38,327 nucleotides of DNA from Polynucleobacter sp. (GCF_018500155.2 NZ_JAHBAK020000069.1:1-38327), one strand, 5' to 3'. Positions 17,519 to 25,617 are shown, counted from the first letter of the stretch. The notes: generated by a model from the letters alone, not told the origin. Made by a program: numbers and translations.

Positions 17519-17818
17519 ATGAAAAAAATTATTGCTTTGACATTGTTTGCATTTGCAGGCACCTCAGCCATGGCTGCATTGCCACCATTGACACCCGAAC
17601 AAGCTGAAGCCGCTGCTTTAACGAAAGCAAAAGCAGCTTATGGTGATAGAGTGGGTGCGTATCAGTTGTGCCAAGCTCAAAACAGAGTTGCTGACCGTTT
17701 TAAAGTGGCCGGCACTCCAGCCCCAGCAGCATGTGTTGCGCCACCTCCGTTTGTGCCTCCTGTGGCTGCAGCACCGGCACCAGCAGCTGCCCCTGCAGCT
17801 GCACCAGCAGCTAAATAA
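17519..17818 (+). CDS. Small exported Ala/Pro-rich protein of the formate dehydrogenase operon
   Basis: 99 residues: a typical Sec signal peptide (MKKIIALTLFAFAGTSAMA, cleavage after AMA), a helical stretch LTPEQAEAAALTKAKAAYGD, then YQLCQAQNRVADRF and PAACVAPPP with two cysteines (Cys51 and near Cys73), and a low-complexity tail of Ala and Pro repeats. I do not recognise a family with confidence. AAGGA lies upstream of the ATG, and the fdhC stop is eight bases before, so it is the last gene of the operon. The two cysteines could form a disulfide in the periplasm. A structural or assembly role for the dehydrogenase is inferred from position only. Confidence 0.65.
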   Translation: MKKIIALTLFAFAGTSAMAALPPLTPEQAEAAALTKAKAAYGDRVGAYQLCQAQNRVADRFKVAGTPAPAACVAPPPFVPPVAAAPAPAAAPAAAPAAK

Positions 17819-17831
17819 CTGAAAAGTTATT
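17814..17831. terminator. Hairpin spanning both convergent stop codons
   Basis: AATAACT-GAAA-AGTTATT forms a 7-bp stem with a GAAA tetraloop. The stop codons of the small exported protein (TAA, 17816-17818) and of the convergent ABC ATPase (17827-17829) both lie in its arms. There is no long U-run, so its strength as an intrinsic terminator is uncertain. Confidence 0.45.
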
Positions 17832-18534
17832 CAGAAATAAATTCTCGCTGCAGATAGCGCTTCGCTGCGCTAGTCTGTGGATTGGAAAAGAAGGGGCCTA
17901 CGGCTCCTTTTTCTTTTATCTCGCCTTGGTCAATAAAAATAATGAATTGCGCTAGCCTTTGAACTTGAGCAAGTTGATGTGATGAAAAAATCACATCAGA
18001 TCCTTGATGATTGAATTCGCGAATGATGTCTTCAACTTGCTCAGTGGCTTGTGGGTCTAAGTTAGCGGTGGGCTCATCCAATAACACCAGATTGGGTTTT
18101 TGAAGAATGGCTCTACCAAGACATAGTTTTTGTCTCTCGCCAGCAGATAATTTATGTGCTGGACTATTAGCTAGGGTTGATAAGCCAACGCGCTCCATCA
18201 CTTCTTCTACATCATGGTCAGCAATGGTTGAATCAACATCCCTCACAAGACTGATGTTGGTTCTAGTGGATGCTTTAATCATGGGTGTGTGATGTAGAAC
18301 TAATGCTGTCTTATTTGCAAATGAGTACTGAACTGTTCCTGCATCGGGTTGGATTAAGCCGTCCAGGAGCTTGAGAAAGGTCGTTTTGCCGGCGCCATTC
18401 GGGCCTATGCAAGCAGTAATTTGATGCGCTGGAATGATCGCATGAGGAATATTCAGAATGGTGCGTCCATTACTGCGCACAATAATGTCTTTGAGTTCAA
18501 TATATTTTTCGAGATGCTCAGAGTGATTAGCCAT
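17827..18534 (-). CDS. tupC: Tungstate-type ABC transporter ATP-binding protein
   Basis: 235 residues. Walker A GPNGAGKTT, signature LSAGERQ, Walker B LVLLDEPT and the switch histidine in FSSHQL are all present. The frame extends to 18564, but the ATG at 18534, with GGAG just upstream, overlaps the permease stop by eight bases and removes a non-homologous leader; I take it as the start. Together with the TupB-like permease it should power uptake of tungstate (molybdate is less likely but possible). Its position beside the formate dehydrogenase operon fits supply of W for the bis-MGD cofactor. No molybdate-type TOBE tail is seen at the C terminus. Confidence 0.82.
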   Translation of the reverse strand: MANHSEHLEKYIELKDIIVRSNGRTILNIPHAIIPAHQITACIGPNGAGKTTFLKLLDGLIQPDAGTVQYSFANKTALVLHHTPMIKASTRTNISLVRDVDSTIADHDVEEVMERVGLSTLANSPAHKLSAGERQKLCLGRAILQKPNLVLLDEPTANLDPQATEQVEDIIREFNHQGSDVIFSSHQLAQVQRLAQFIIFIDQGEIKEKGAVGPFFSNPQTSAAKRYLQREFISE

Positions 18535-19222
18535 AACGCCTCTCCGCAATCTGACGAACAACAAAAGTCATTAAGTTAGCAATTAATACAATGCCCAGTA
18601 AAACGATGCCCAGGGCAAGTGCTAAAGGTAAGTCGCCCTTACTTGTTTCTAGTGCAATAGCGGTGGTCATCGTTCTCGTAGAATTTTGAATATTGCCCCC
18701 CACAATCATGACGGCACCAACCTCAGATATTGCCCTGGCAAGTCCGGCAAGGATGGCGATCGTTAGTGAAAAACGGCAATCCCAAATTAGCCACTTGTAG
18801 CGAGAGAGTGCTGGAAGACGTAAGCTTAAGAATGACTCTCGTTGGATCTTCCAGGAGTCTTCCAAAATTTGACGGCTCAGTGCTGCAATCAATGGGGTTG
18901 TCAGCAATGTTTGGGCCACTATCATGCCCTTGGGCGTAAATAGCCAACCCCAAGCTCCTAGGGGGCCTGAGCGGGATAGGAGTAGGTAAACAATTACGCC
19001 AACGATGACTGTAGGCACCCCCATCAGCGTATTCAGAGTGACGATGACCCACTTTTTACCCACAAATTCTTCTGTAGCCAAAAGGGCGCCTATAGGAAGA
19101 CCCAGAAGCGTTCCTATGAGGAGGGCAGTAAGGCTGACCTGAAGGGAGACCAAGACAATACCTAAGACTCCACCATCAAAGTGGGCAAGTAGTGCAATGG
19201 CTTCAGAAAAAGCGGTAAACAT
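18527..19222 (-). CDS. tupB: Tungstate-type ABC transporter permease
   Basis: 231 residues with about five membrane helices. The cytosolic EAA-like loop is recognisable around ESFLSLRLPALSRYKWLIW and ARAISEVGAVMIVGGNI (about 140-185). That last stretch, EVGAVMIVGGNI followed by RTMTTAIALETSKG, is typical of TupB/WtpB-like anion permeases. The ATPase gene overlaps its 3' end. No gene for the substrate-binding protein TupA lies on either side in this window: upstream is a divergent Bfd-like gene, downstream is the FDH operon. The binding protein must be elsewhere, or the system has been reduced. Confidence 0.85.
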   Translation of the reverse strand: MFTAFSEAIALLAHFDGGVLGIVLVSLQVSLTALLIGTLLGLPIGALLATEEFVGKKWVIVTLNTLMGVPTVIVGVIVYLLLSRSGPLGAWGWLFTPKGMIVAQTLLTTPLIAALSRQILEDSWKIQRESFLSLRLPALSRYKWLIWDCRFSLTIAILAGLARAISEVGAVMIVGGNIQNSTRTMTTAIALETSKGDLPLALALGIVLLGIVLIANLMTFVVRQIAERRYG

Positions 19223-19289
19223 GGGCTCGATTCTAACAAGGCGGTGGCAAAATGCGTTTTATGAGACTAATTTCCAGATCTATCCGCTA

Positions 19290-19490
19290 ATGGCCGAAGT
19301 CGTTTGCCTCTGTAATAACGTCTTTGACGAGGATTTACGAGATTATTTAGATGCCAACCCGATTGACTCGATTGAGGAGCTTCGGGAGCAAGCCTCTATT
19401 TGTAATAAGTGTATGCAATGCCAAGACTTGGTTGAGGGTGAGATTTATTTGGCCAGAGTAAGGCGCCAAAGGGCGGCGGGACAGTTTTGA
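19290..19490 (+). CDS. BFD-like [2Fe-2S] protein
   Basis: 66 residues. The four cluster ligands follow the bacterioferritin-associated ferredoxin pattern: Cys6-x-Cys8, 29 residues, then Cys38-x2-Cys41, with a further Cys44. The ATG at 19290 opens directly at the domain; the longer frame from 19197 would add an unrelated leader. Bfd reduces bacterioferritin to release stored iron; small Fer2_BFD proteins are also used as loose electron carriers. No bacterioferritin gene lies in the window. The stop overlaps the next ATG (TGATG), linking it to a phospholipid-metabolism pair, an unusual partner for a Bfd. Confidence 0.85.
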   Translation: MAEVVCLCNNVFDEDLRDYLDANPIDSIEELREQASICNKCMQCQDLVEGEIYLARVRRQRAAGQF

Positions 19491-20242
19491 TGACGCAACA
19501 CAATAGCAGCCGTTTTACCGTCATGAGCATGAATGTGCACAAAGGCCTCTCGCCTTTGCATCGTCATGCGACGATTTATCAATTGCGGCAAAGAATGCGC
19601 AGCCACCATCCAGATCTTTTATTTTTGCAAGAACTACAACAAGAGCATCGTGGCAGAGTGCGACGATTTGGTCAGTGGCCTTTGACCGAACTTACCCATT
19701 TTTTATCTGAAGACTTTTGGCATGATTGGCATTACGGCAAGAATGTTGAGTATCCTGATGGGCATCATGGCAATGCGATATTGTCTAAACACCCATTACA
19801 CAAAGGCAACAATTACGATATTTCTGCTTATCGTTTTGAAAAACGAGGCTTATTGCATAGTGTGATTCAGTTGAATGCTTCAAGCCCTCCTATTCATTGC
19901 TTTTGCGTCCATCTTGCGCTATTTGAAAGAGGGAGAGAGCGTCAGTTAGCGGAGATCATTCGCTATATTGAAGAGCTTACTCACGATGCGCCTACGATCG
20001 TGGCAGGAGACTTTAATGATTGGCGCAATCGAGTCAGTGCGCCTATGCGAGAAGCAGGTTTTACCGAAGTGTTTGAGACTCTGACAGGGGCTCCCGCACG
20101 CACTTTTCCTAGTGTGAAACCCATTCTACCAATGGACCGAATTTATGTACGGGGTTTAAAGATCCATTCAGCAGAAGTGTTGTATGAATGGTTAAAACTA
20201 TCAGATCATCTGGGTATTGCAGCCCAATTGGAGCTTGAATGA
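19490..20242 (+). CDS. Endonuclease/exonuclease/phosphatase-fold protein (YbhP-like)
   Basis: 250 residues with the EEP fold motifs in order: SMNVHKGL near residue 15, LLFLQELQQEHRG with the metal-binding Glu near 48, GNAILSKHP near 100, VHLALFERGRERQL near 140, VAGDFNDWRNR near 170, and the terminal SDHLG. The ATG at 19490 overlaps the preceding stop. This resembles E. coli YbhP, which is encoded next to a cardiolipin synthase (ybhO/clsB) just as here. The family includes nucleases, phosphoesterases and lipid phosphatases, so the substrate is open; the neighbour suggests phospholipids. The downstream cls gene overlaps by four bases (ATGA). Confidence 0.82.
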   Translation: MTQHNSSRFTVMSMNVHKGLSPLHRHATIYQLRQRMRSHHPDLLFLQELQQEHRGRVRRFGQWPLTELTHFLSEDFWHDWHYGKNVEYPDGHHGNAILSKHPLHKGNNYDISAYRFEKRGLLHSVIQLNASSPPIHCFCVHLALFERGRERQLAEIIRYIEELTHDAPTIVAGDFNDWRNRVSAPMREAGFTEVFETLTGAPARTFPSVKPILPMDRIYVRGLKIHSAEVLYEWLKLSDHLGIAAQLELE

Positions 20243-21714
20243 ATATCGTTGCGTTTCTATTTGAATCCGTTTTTGGAGTATCACTTGTATGGGTACCCAT
20301 TCTTCATGCACTGATTGTGATTTTGTTTGGTATTCGATTGATCTCTGTACGCAGGCCTGTTGGTGTTGCTTTTGCATGGTTCTTGATTGTGATTATCCTG
20401 CCTATTATTGGTATTAGTTTGTATATCTTGATAGGTGAACGCCCAGTTGGTCGAAAACTTACTCGCAAAATTGTGCGCATGAATCGGGAATACGAAGCTA
20501 TTACAGAAGCGATGCGTCAGGAATATATGGCTGATCGTGAAAAGCTACCGGCCGAGGGAAGGGCGCTGAGCCTATTGGCGGAGTCTCGTAATGGCTCTCC
20601 AGTGGTGGCGGGCAATAAAATTGAATTGCATACTGAGTCATTAAAGATTTTGCAAAACTTTATTGATGAGATCAATCAAGCTAAAAAAAGTTTGCATTTA
20701 GAGTTTTATATTTGGGCTCTTGGGGGTGATGCTGATCGGGTTGGAGAGGCATTAATTGCTGCTGCAAAACGGGGGGTTGCTTGCCGTGTCTTGCTGGACT
20801 CGCTGGGTAGTAAGGATTGGTTTAAATCCTCTTGGCCCAAGCGCTTCCGTAAGGCAGGCATACAGGTTACCGAGGCATTGCCAATTCAGGTGGGGCGCTT
20901 TCAATTTCGACGCGCAGACCTGCGGCTTCACCGCAAAATCTTTGTGATTGATGGTGCGATTGTTTGGACCGGCAGTATGAATATGGTCGATCCTCGTACT
21001 TTTAAACAAGACTCTGGTGTTGGAGAGTGGGTCGATGCCATGGTGCGGATTGAAGGCCCAGTTGCTGCTCAGTTCGAGCTTACATTTGCATTTGATTGGA
21101 GTGTAGATAATCCCAATATCAAGCACTTTAATGATCGCGAACCGCCTGCTTCGCCACATGAGGGGGCTGCGCTAGCCCAAGAGTTTTCTTCTGGACCTGT
21201 TTATCGTGATGATATTTTGTACCAGGTGCTGCTATCAGCCATCATGGATGCGCGCGAAGAATTAACGATTACAACACCTTATTTTGGGCCGGATGACGGG
21301 CTGATTCAGGCGCTGATGGCGGCAGCAGGCCGAGGCGTTCAGGTCACTTTAATTGTGCCTAAGTTAAATGATTCCACTCTAGTGGCATGGAGCAGCAGAA
21401 GTTTTTATGCTGACCTTATGAGTGCAGGCGTCAAGATTGCTGAATTTCATGGAGGCTTATTGCACACCAAGAGCTTGCTGATTGATAAGCGGGTTGCGAT
21501 CTTTGGATCAGTCAACTTTGATCAGCGTAGCCTACGTTTGAACTTTGAAATTAGTCTGATTGTGTATAACGAAGTATTTTGTAATAAGTTAGAACATCTG
21601 ATTGATTCTTACTTGGCTCAGTCAGATTTGGTAGACCCTAAAAAATGGGCTAAGCGTCCTCGCTGGCATCATTATTTAGAGAATGCGGCTCACCTGGCTT
21701 CCCCGTTGCTCTAG
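20239..21714 (+). CDS. cls: Cardiolipin synthase (phospholipase D family)
   Basis: 491 residues. Two N-terminal membrane helices (about 12-33 and 40-66, the second ending LYILIGERP) are followed by two PLD domains. The catalytic HKD motifs are HRKIFVIDG (near residue 231, followed by WTGSMNMVD) and HTKSLLIDK (near 409, followed by FGSVNFDQRS). The length and paired N-terminal helices are of the ClsA type, although the operon partner is of the YbhP type. It condenses two phosphatidylglycerol molecules into cardiolipin at the inner membrane. The ATG overlaps the EEP gene stop. Its own TAG lies in a CTAG palindrome shared with the stop of the convergent gene. Confidence 0.92.
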   Translation: MNIVAFLFESVFGVSLVWVPILHALIVILFGIRLISVRRPVGVAFAWFLIVIILPIIGISLYILIGERPVGRKLTRKIVRMNREYEAITEAMRQEYMADREKLPAEGRALSLLAESRNGSPVVAGNKIELHTESLKILQNFIDEINQAKKSLHLEFYIWALGGDADRVGEALIAAAKRGVACRVLLDSLGSKDWFKSSWPKRFRKAGIQVTEALPIQVGRFQFRRADLRLHRKIFVIDGAIVWTGSMNMVDPRTFKQDSGVGEWVDAMVRIEGPVAAQFELTFAFDWSVDNPNIKHFNDREPPASPHEGAALAQEFSSGPVYRDDILYQVLLSAIMDAREELTITTPYFGPDDGLIQALMAAAGRGVQVTLIVPKLNDSTLVAWSSRSFYADLMSAGVKIAEFHGGLLHTKSLLIDKRVAIFGSVNFDQRSLRLNFEISLIVYNEVFCNKLEHLIDSYLAQSDLVDPKKWAKRPRWHHYLENAAHLASPLL

Positions 21715-22895
21715 ATAGCACTACTTGAGCGCATTGATTCAATAGTTGCGCTATCGATGCCAAGTTCTCCGAGGATGCTTTCGGTGTGCTGACCAACTGC
21801 AGGTATGGGATCCATGCGGTATTGGTAGCTGTTGTTGAGACCTGGAGGTAGTAGGGCAGGAATCTGCCCGTTTGGTGTGTCTATTTCTGTCCAGCGGTTG
21901 CGTGCCTTCAATTGATCATGTTGCCATAAGCCTGCCATGTCATTGAGATGTGCGTTGGCAATTTGCGCTTTTTCTAGCCTTGCGATCAATTCGGTGGAAG
22001 AGAGTTTGCTAAAACAGGCATCGATAATCTGTAGCAATTCTGCTCGCCTTTCATTGCGCTTAAAGTTCTTATCGAAGCGTTCGTCAATAGCTAGCTCAGG
22101 TTTTTCAAGAACTGTTTCACAAAATTGTGCCCACTCACGTTCATTTTGAAGACCCAGCATGACGGTTTTGCCATCCCCTGCTTTAAAGGGGCCATAAGGA
22201 TAGATTGTGGCATGCGATGCGCCATTTCTCGGAGGCGCATCAGCACCATCATAGGCGTAATACAAAGGAAAGCTCATCCACTCGCTCAAAGACTCTAACA
22301 TTGATACATCAATGACCGAACCTTTGCCCGTTTTTTCTCTTTGCAATAAAGCCGCCAATACGTTGGTATAGGCGTACATGCCTGCTGCAATATCCGCAAT
22401 CGAATTGCCTGCTTTACTAGGGGTTTCTGGCGTGCCTGTTACTGATAAAAAGCCTGCCTCGCTCTGAATTAAAAGGTCATAAGCTTTTTTATCGCGATAA
22501 GGTCCATCATTGCCGTAACCAGAAATATCGCAGAGGATGAGTCGAGGATTGTCTTTTTGCAAAAGCTCTGCCGTAAGTCCCATACGCGCCGCCGCCCCAG
22601 GAGCCAGATTTTGTACTAAAACATCGGCTGTTTTCAGTAGCGTTTTTAATGCAGCTAATGCGGCTGGCTGTTTTAAATCGAGGGTTAAGCTCTCTTTTGA
22701 GCGATTAACCCATACAAAGTGAGACGATTGCCCCTTCACTTGTTTGTCGTATGCTCGCGCAAAGTCCCCGCTTCCTGGGCGTTCTACCTTGATCACACGA
22801 GCCCCTAGATCGGCTAATTGGCGGGTGCAAAAAGGTGCAGCAATAGCGTGCTCTAGAGAGACAACGGTAATGCCATCAAGTGGACGGGTGCTCAT
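21711..22895 (-). CDS. Class III CoA-transferase (CaiB/BaiF family)
   Basis: 394 residues, the family length. It begins LDGITVVSLEHAIAAPFCTRQLADLGARVIKVERP, the usual start of the family, with VWVNRSKESL, then DISGYG and DLLIQSEAGFLSVTG further on. Asp168 in IADIAAGMYA fits the position of the catalytic aspartate that forms the acyl-aspartyl adduct. It transfers CoA between organic acids; the actual acids are unknown. It follows an acyl-CoA dehydrogenase gene by 36 bases on the same strand, so the pair probably activates and then oxidises one acid. Confidence 0.9.
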   Translation of the reverse strand: MSTRPLDGITVVSLEHAIAAPFCTRQLADLGARVIKVERPGSGDFARAYDKQVKGQSSHFVWVNRSKESLTLDLKQPAALAALKTLLKTADVLVQNLAPGAAARMGLTAELLQKDNPRLILCDISGYGNDGPYRDKKAYDLLIQSEAGFLSVTGTPETPSKAGNSIADIAAGMYAYTNVLAALLQREKTGKGSVIDVSMLESLSEWMSFPLYYAYDGADAPPRNGASHATIYPYGPFKAGDGKTVMLGLQNEREWAQFCETVLEKPELAIDERFDKNFKRNERRAELLQIIDACFSKLSSTELIARLEKAQIANAHLNDMAGLWQHDQLKARNRWTEIDTPNGQIPALLPPGLNNSYQYRMDPIPAVGQHTESILGELGIDSATIESMRSSSAI

Positions 22896-22931
22896 ATTAG
22901 TTTAGAGATTGGATAATCTACGAAGAAGTGT

Positions 22932-24101
22932 TTAGAAGGATCTGGGTAAACCTAAGATATGTTCTGCAACATATGAGTAGATTAAGTTTGTTGAAATTGG
23001 TGCGACTTGATACAGCCGTGTCTCTCTAAATTTACGCTCTACATCATATTCATTGGCAAAACCGAACCCACCATGGGTTTGTAGGCAAGCGTTCGCCGCC
23101 TCCCATGAAGCTTTGGCTGCGAGAAACTTTGCCATATTTGCTTCGGGGCCACAGGGCTGGTGATTATCAAATAGTTCGCATGCCTTAAAGCGCATTAAAT
23201 TGGCTGCCTCAGTTTCGATATAACTATCTGCAATAGGAAATTGAATGCCTTGATTTTTGCCGATGGGACGGTCGAACACTACGCGATCATTGGCATAGCG
23301 ACGTGCGCGATCTATAAACCAATAGGCATCGCCTATACATTCGGCGGCAATTAGGGTTCGCTCAGCATTCAGACCATCAAGAATGTATTTAAATCCTTGG
23401 CCTTCAGTGCCGATGAGGTTTTCTGCGGGGATTTCTAGGTTATCGAAAAAAACTTCGTTCGTCTCGTGATTGACCATATTGGCAATCGGTCGGACCTCCA
23501 TGCCTTTGCCAATGGCATCCTTGAGATTGACAATAAAAATCGACATACCTTCGGACTTGCGTTGCACTTCGGATATTGGAGTGGTACGAGCTAATAAAAT
23601 CATTAAATCAGAATGTTGAATGCGAGAGATCCACACTTTTTGACCATTCACCACATACTTATCCCCTTTTTTGACGGCAGTCGTTTTGAGTTTCGTGGTG
23701 TCAGTGCCAGTCGTAGGTTCTGTAACAGCCATGCTTTGTAAGCGTAATTCCCCTGTGGCAATCTTTGGTAGATACATTTTCTTTTGTATTTCACTGCCAT
23801 GGCGAAGTAGGGTGCCCATGTTGTACATCTGTCCATGACATGAACCTGAATTGCCGCCCGAAAAATTAATTTCTTCCATAATGACCGAGGCCTCAGCCAA
23901 CCCTAAACCTGAGCCACCATATTCTTCTGGAATGAGTGCGGATAGCCAACCTGCCTCAGTCATAGCCCTTACAAAAGCCTCTGGGTAGTCGCGATCATGA
24001 TCAATCTTTTGCCAATATGCAGAGTCGAAGCTGCTACAGAGGCTGCGCAACGCTTCGCGCATATCTTGGTATTGATCGGGTTTGGGAATCGGGTGGTTCA
24101 T
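22932..24101 (-). CDS. Acyl-CoA dehydrogenase
   Basis: 389 residues. N-terminal helical domain, then the FAD/substrate region MAVTEPTTGTDTTKLKT (about 127-143), KVWISRIQHSDL, and the C-terminal QTHGGFGFANEYDVERKFRETR (about 343-364), where the Glu of NEYDVER sits near the position of the catalytic base in several subfamilies. This is a flavin-dependent acyl-CoA alpha,beta-dehydrogenase passing electrons to ETF. Substrate specificity cannot be read. The neighbouring class III CoA-transferase gene suggests the substrate is made by CoA transfer rather than by a ligase. Confidence 0.9.
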   Translation of the reverse strand: MNHPIPKPDQYQDMREALRSLCSSFDSAYWQKIDHDRDYPEAFVRAMTEAGWLSALIPEEYGGSGLGLAEASVIMEEINFSGGNSGSCHGQMYNMGTLLRHGSEIQKKMYLPKIATGELRLQSMAVTEPTTGTDTTKLKTTAVKKGDKYVVNGQKVWISRIQHSDLMILLARTTPISEVQRKSEGMSIFIVNLKDAIGKGMEVRPIANMVNHETNEVFFDNLEIPAENLIGTEGQGFKYILDGLNAERTLIAAECIGDAYWFIDRARRYANDRVVFDRPIGKNQGIQFPIADSYIETEAANLMRFKACELFDNHQPCGPEANMAKFLAAKASWEAANACLQTHGGFGFANEYDVERKFRETRLYQVAPISTNLIYSYVAEHILGLPRSF

Positions 24102-24255
24102 TTATGTCTCAGTTTTCTTGATTTAGGGCGATGTGGATCGCAAACCAATAGTTTAAGCAAGTTTCAAAAATCATGGAGGGGCTGTAAAACAAGGCAAAAT
24201 AGACCAAATGGGATTGATCTAATCCTAGAAAAGCATTGATAAAGGACTGCGTTTC

Positions 24256-24759
24256 ATGGAACACGCGCTTGCGCATTTTTTTGGATGGTTTGGCTTGCCT
24301 TCGGTAGGGCTACCGGCTGTCTTTGTAAGCGCATTTGTTTCTGCCACTTTATTACCTGTTGGTTCAGAGCCTATTCTTTTTGGCTACATCACCTTAAATC
24401 CTCATTTATTTTGGGTGGCTATTATGGTGGCAACTGTAGGCAATACGCTTGGTGGCATGTTTGATTGGTGGCTTGGATATATTGCCCGTAGTGGCATGAG
24501 AGCAGTTGGTGAGTCAAAGGATCCCAAGATGAAAGCCTGGCTTGAAAACTGGGGCCCAAAAATTCTGTTGCTTTCTTGGTTTCCTGGATTGGGTGACCCC
24601 TTATGCTTGGCAGCTGGATGGCTAAGACTCCCTTGGCAGTCTTGCATTATTTATATGTTTATTGGCAAATTGCTGCGTTATGTGACATTAACGTGGCTAC
24701 TGACCTTAGTTCCAGATAGCTTTTGGCACCAGTTAGGCCATTGGCTGCATATCATCTAA
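24256..24759 (+). CDS. YqaA-type VTT/DedA-like membrane protein
   Basis: 167 residues with four or five hydrophobic segments. The VTT/SNARE-associated core is visible as LPVGSEPILFGYI (about 34-46) and GNTLGGMFDWWLGY (about 62-75), then LLLSWFPGLGDPLCLAAGWLRLPW (about 97-120). This is the short YqaA branch of the DedA superfamily, inner-membrane proteins linked to lipid flipping and envelope homeostasis. AAAGGA lies nine bases before the ATG. It stands alone between a divergent acyl-CoA dehydrogenase and the 3-hydroxybutyrate dehydrogenase gene, whose start is 47 bases downstream. Confidence 0.85.
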   Translation: MEHALAHFFGWFGLPSVGLPAVFVSAFVSATLLPVGSEPILFGYITLNPHLFWVAIMVATVGNTLGGMFDWWLGYIARSGMRAVGESKDPKMKAWLENWGPKILLLSWFPGLGDPLCLAAGWLRLPWQSCIIYMFIGKLLRYVTLTWLLTLVPDSFWHQLGHWLHII

Positions 24760-24806
24760 TGTTATGCTTTGAGTTCTATTTTTTCTAAAACACCTGAGAA
24801 ATAATT

Positions 24807-25583
24807 ATGTCGACATTAAAAGGTAAAACAGCACTCGTTACGGGATCTACTAGCGGTATTGGCTTGGGCATGGCAATAGCTCTTGCAAAGCAGGGTGCCA
24901 ATATTATGGTCAATGGCTTTGGTGAAAAAGACGAGGCAATTGCGAAGATTAAAGCATGCGGTGTAGAGGTGGATTATCACGGCGCAGACATGAGTAAGCC
25001 AGCTGAAATTGAGGACTTGATTAAGCAAACAGAAAAGCGTTTTGGTACGTTAGATATTTTGGTGAATAACGCCGGTATTCAGCACACAGCGAATATTGAA
25101 GATTTTCCGACTGATAAATGGGATGCCATTATTGCGATTAACTTAAGTTCTGCCTTTCATACGACGCATCATGCATTGCCAGGTATGAAGAAGCGTAACT
25201 GGGGTCGCATTATTAATATTGCTTCTGTGCATGGCTTGGTAGCGTCAACACAAAAAGCGGCTTATGTTGCAGCAAAGCACGGCATCGTTGGTTTGACCAA
25301 AGTCACCGCTCTTGAAAATGCGCGCACTGGAATTACTTGCAATGCAATTTGCCCAGGCTGGGTATTGACGCCACTGGTGCAAAAGCAAGTGGATGCTCGT
25401 GCAGAGCGCGAGGGGATTTCAAATGAAGCGGCTAAGATAGCCTTAGTTTCTGAGAAGCAACCCTCTGGTCAATTTGTAACCCCTGAGCAATTGGCTGCTT
25501 TAGCAGTGTTTTTATGTGGCCCTGATGCCTCTGAAGTACGTGGCGTTGCCTGGAATATGGATGGTGGCTGGACTGCTCAGTAA
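24807..25583 (+). CDS. bdhA: 3-hydroxybutyrate dehydrogenase (short-chain dehydrogenase)
   Basis: 258 residues of the classical SDR fold: nucleotide motif TGSTSGIG (13-20), NNAG (87-90), Asn112, Ser140, Tyr153 and Lys157. The sequence VHGLVASTQKAAYVAAKHGI and the C-terminal CPGWVLTPLVQKQ and RGVAWNMDGGWTAQ are those of NAD-dependent D-3-hydroxybutyrate dehydrogenases, which interconvert 3-hydroxybutyrate and acetoacetate during use of polyhydroxybutyrate. Other SDRs of this branch act on related hydroxyacids, so specificity is likely but not proved. A strong terminator follows. Confidence 0.88.
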   Translation: MSTLKGKTALVTGSTSGIGLGMAIALAKQGANIMVNGFGEKDEAIAKIKACGVEVDYHGADMSKPAEIEDLIKQTEKRFGTLDILVNNAGIQHTANIEDFPTDKWDAIIAINLSSAFHTTHHALPGMKKRNWGRIINIASVHGLVASTQKAAYVAAKHGIVGLTKVTALENARTGITCNAICPGWVLTPLVQKQVDARAEREGISNEAAKIALVSEKQPSGQFVTPEQLAALAVFLCGPDASEVRGVAWNMDGGWTAQ

Positions 25584-25617
25584 GCAGTCTTTGCTAGCAT
25601 CACTTTCGACTTAAAAA

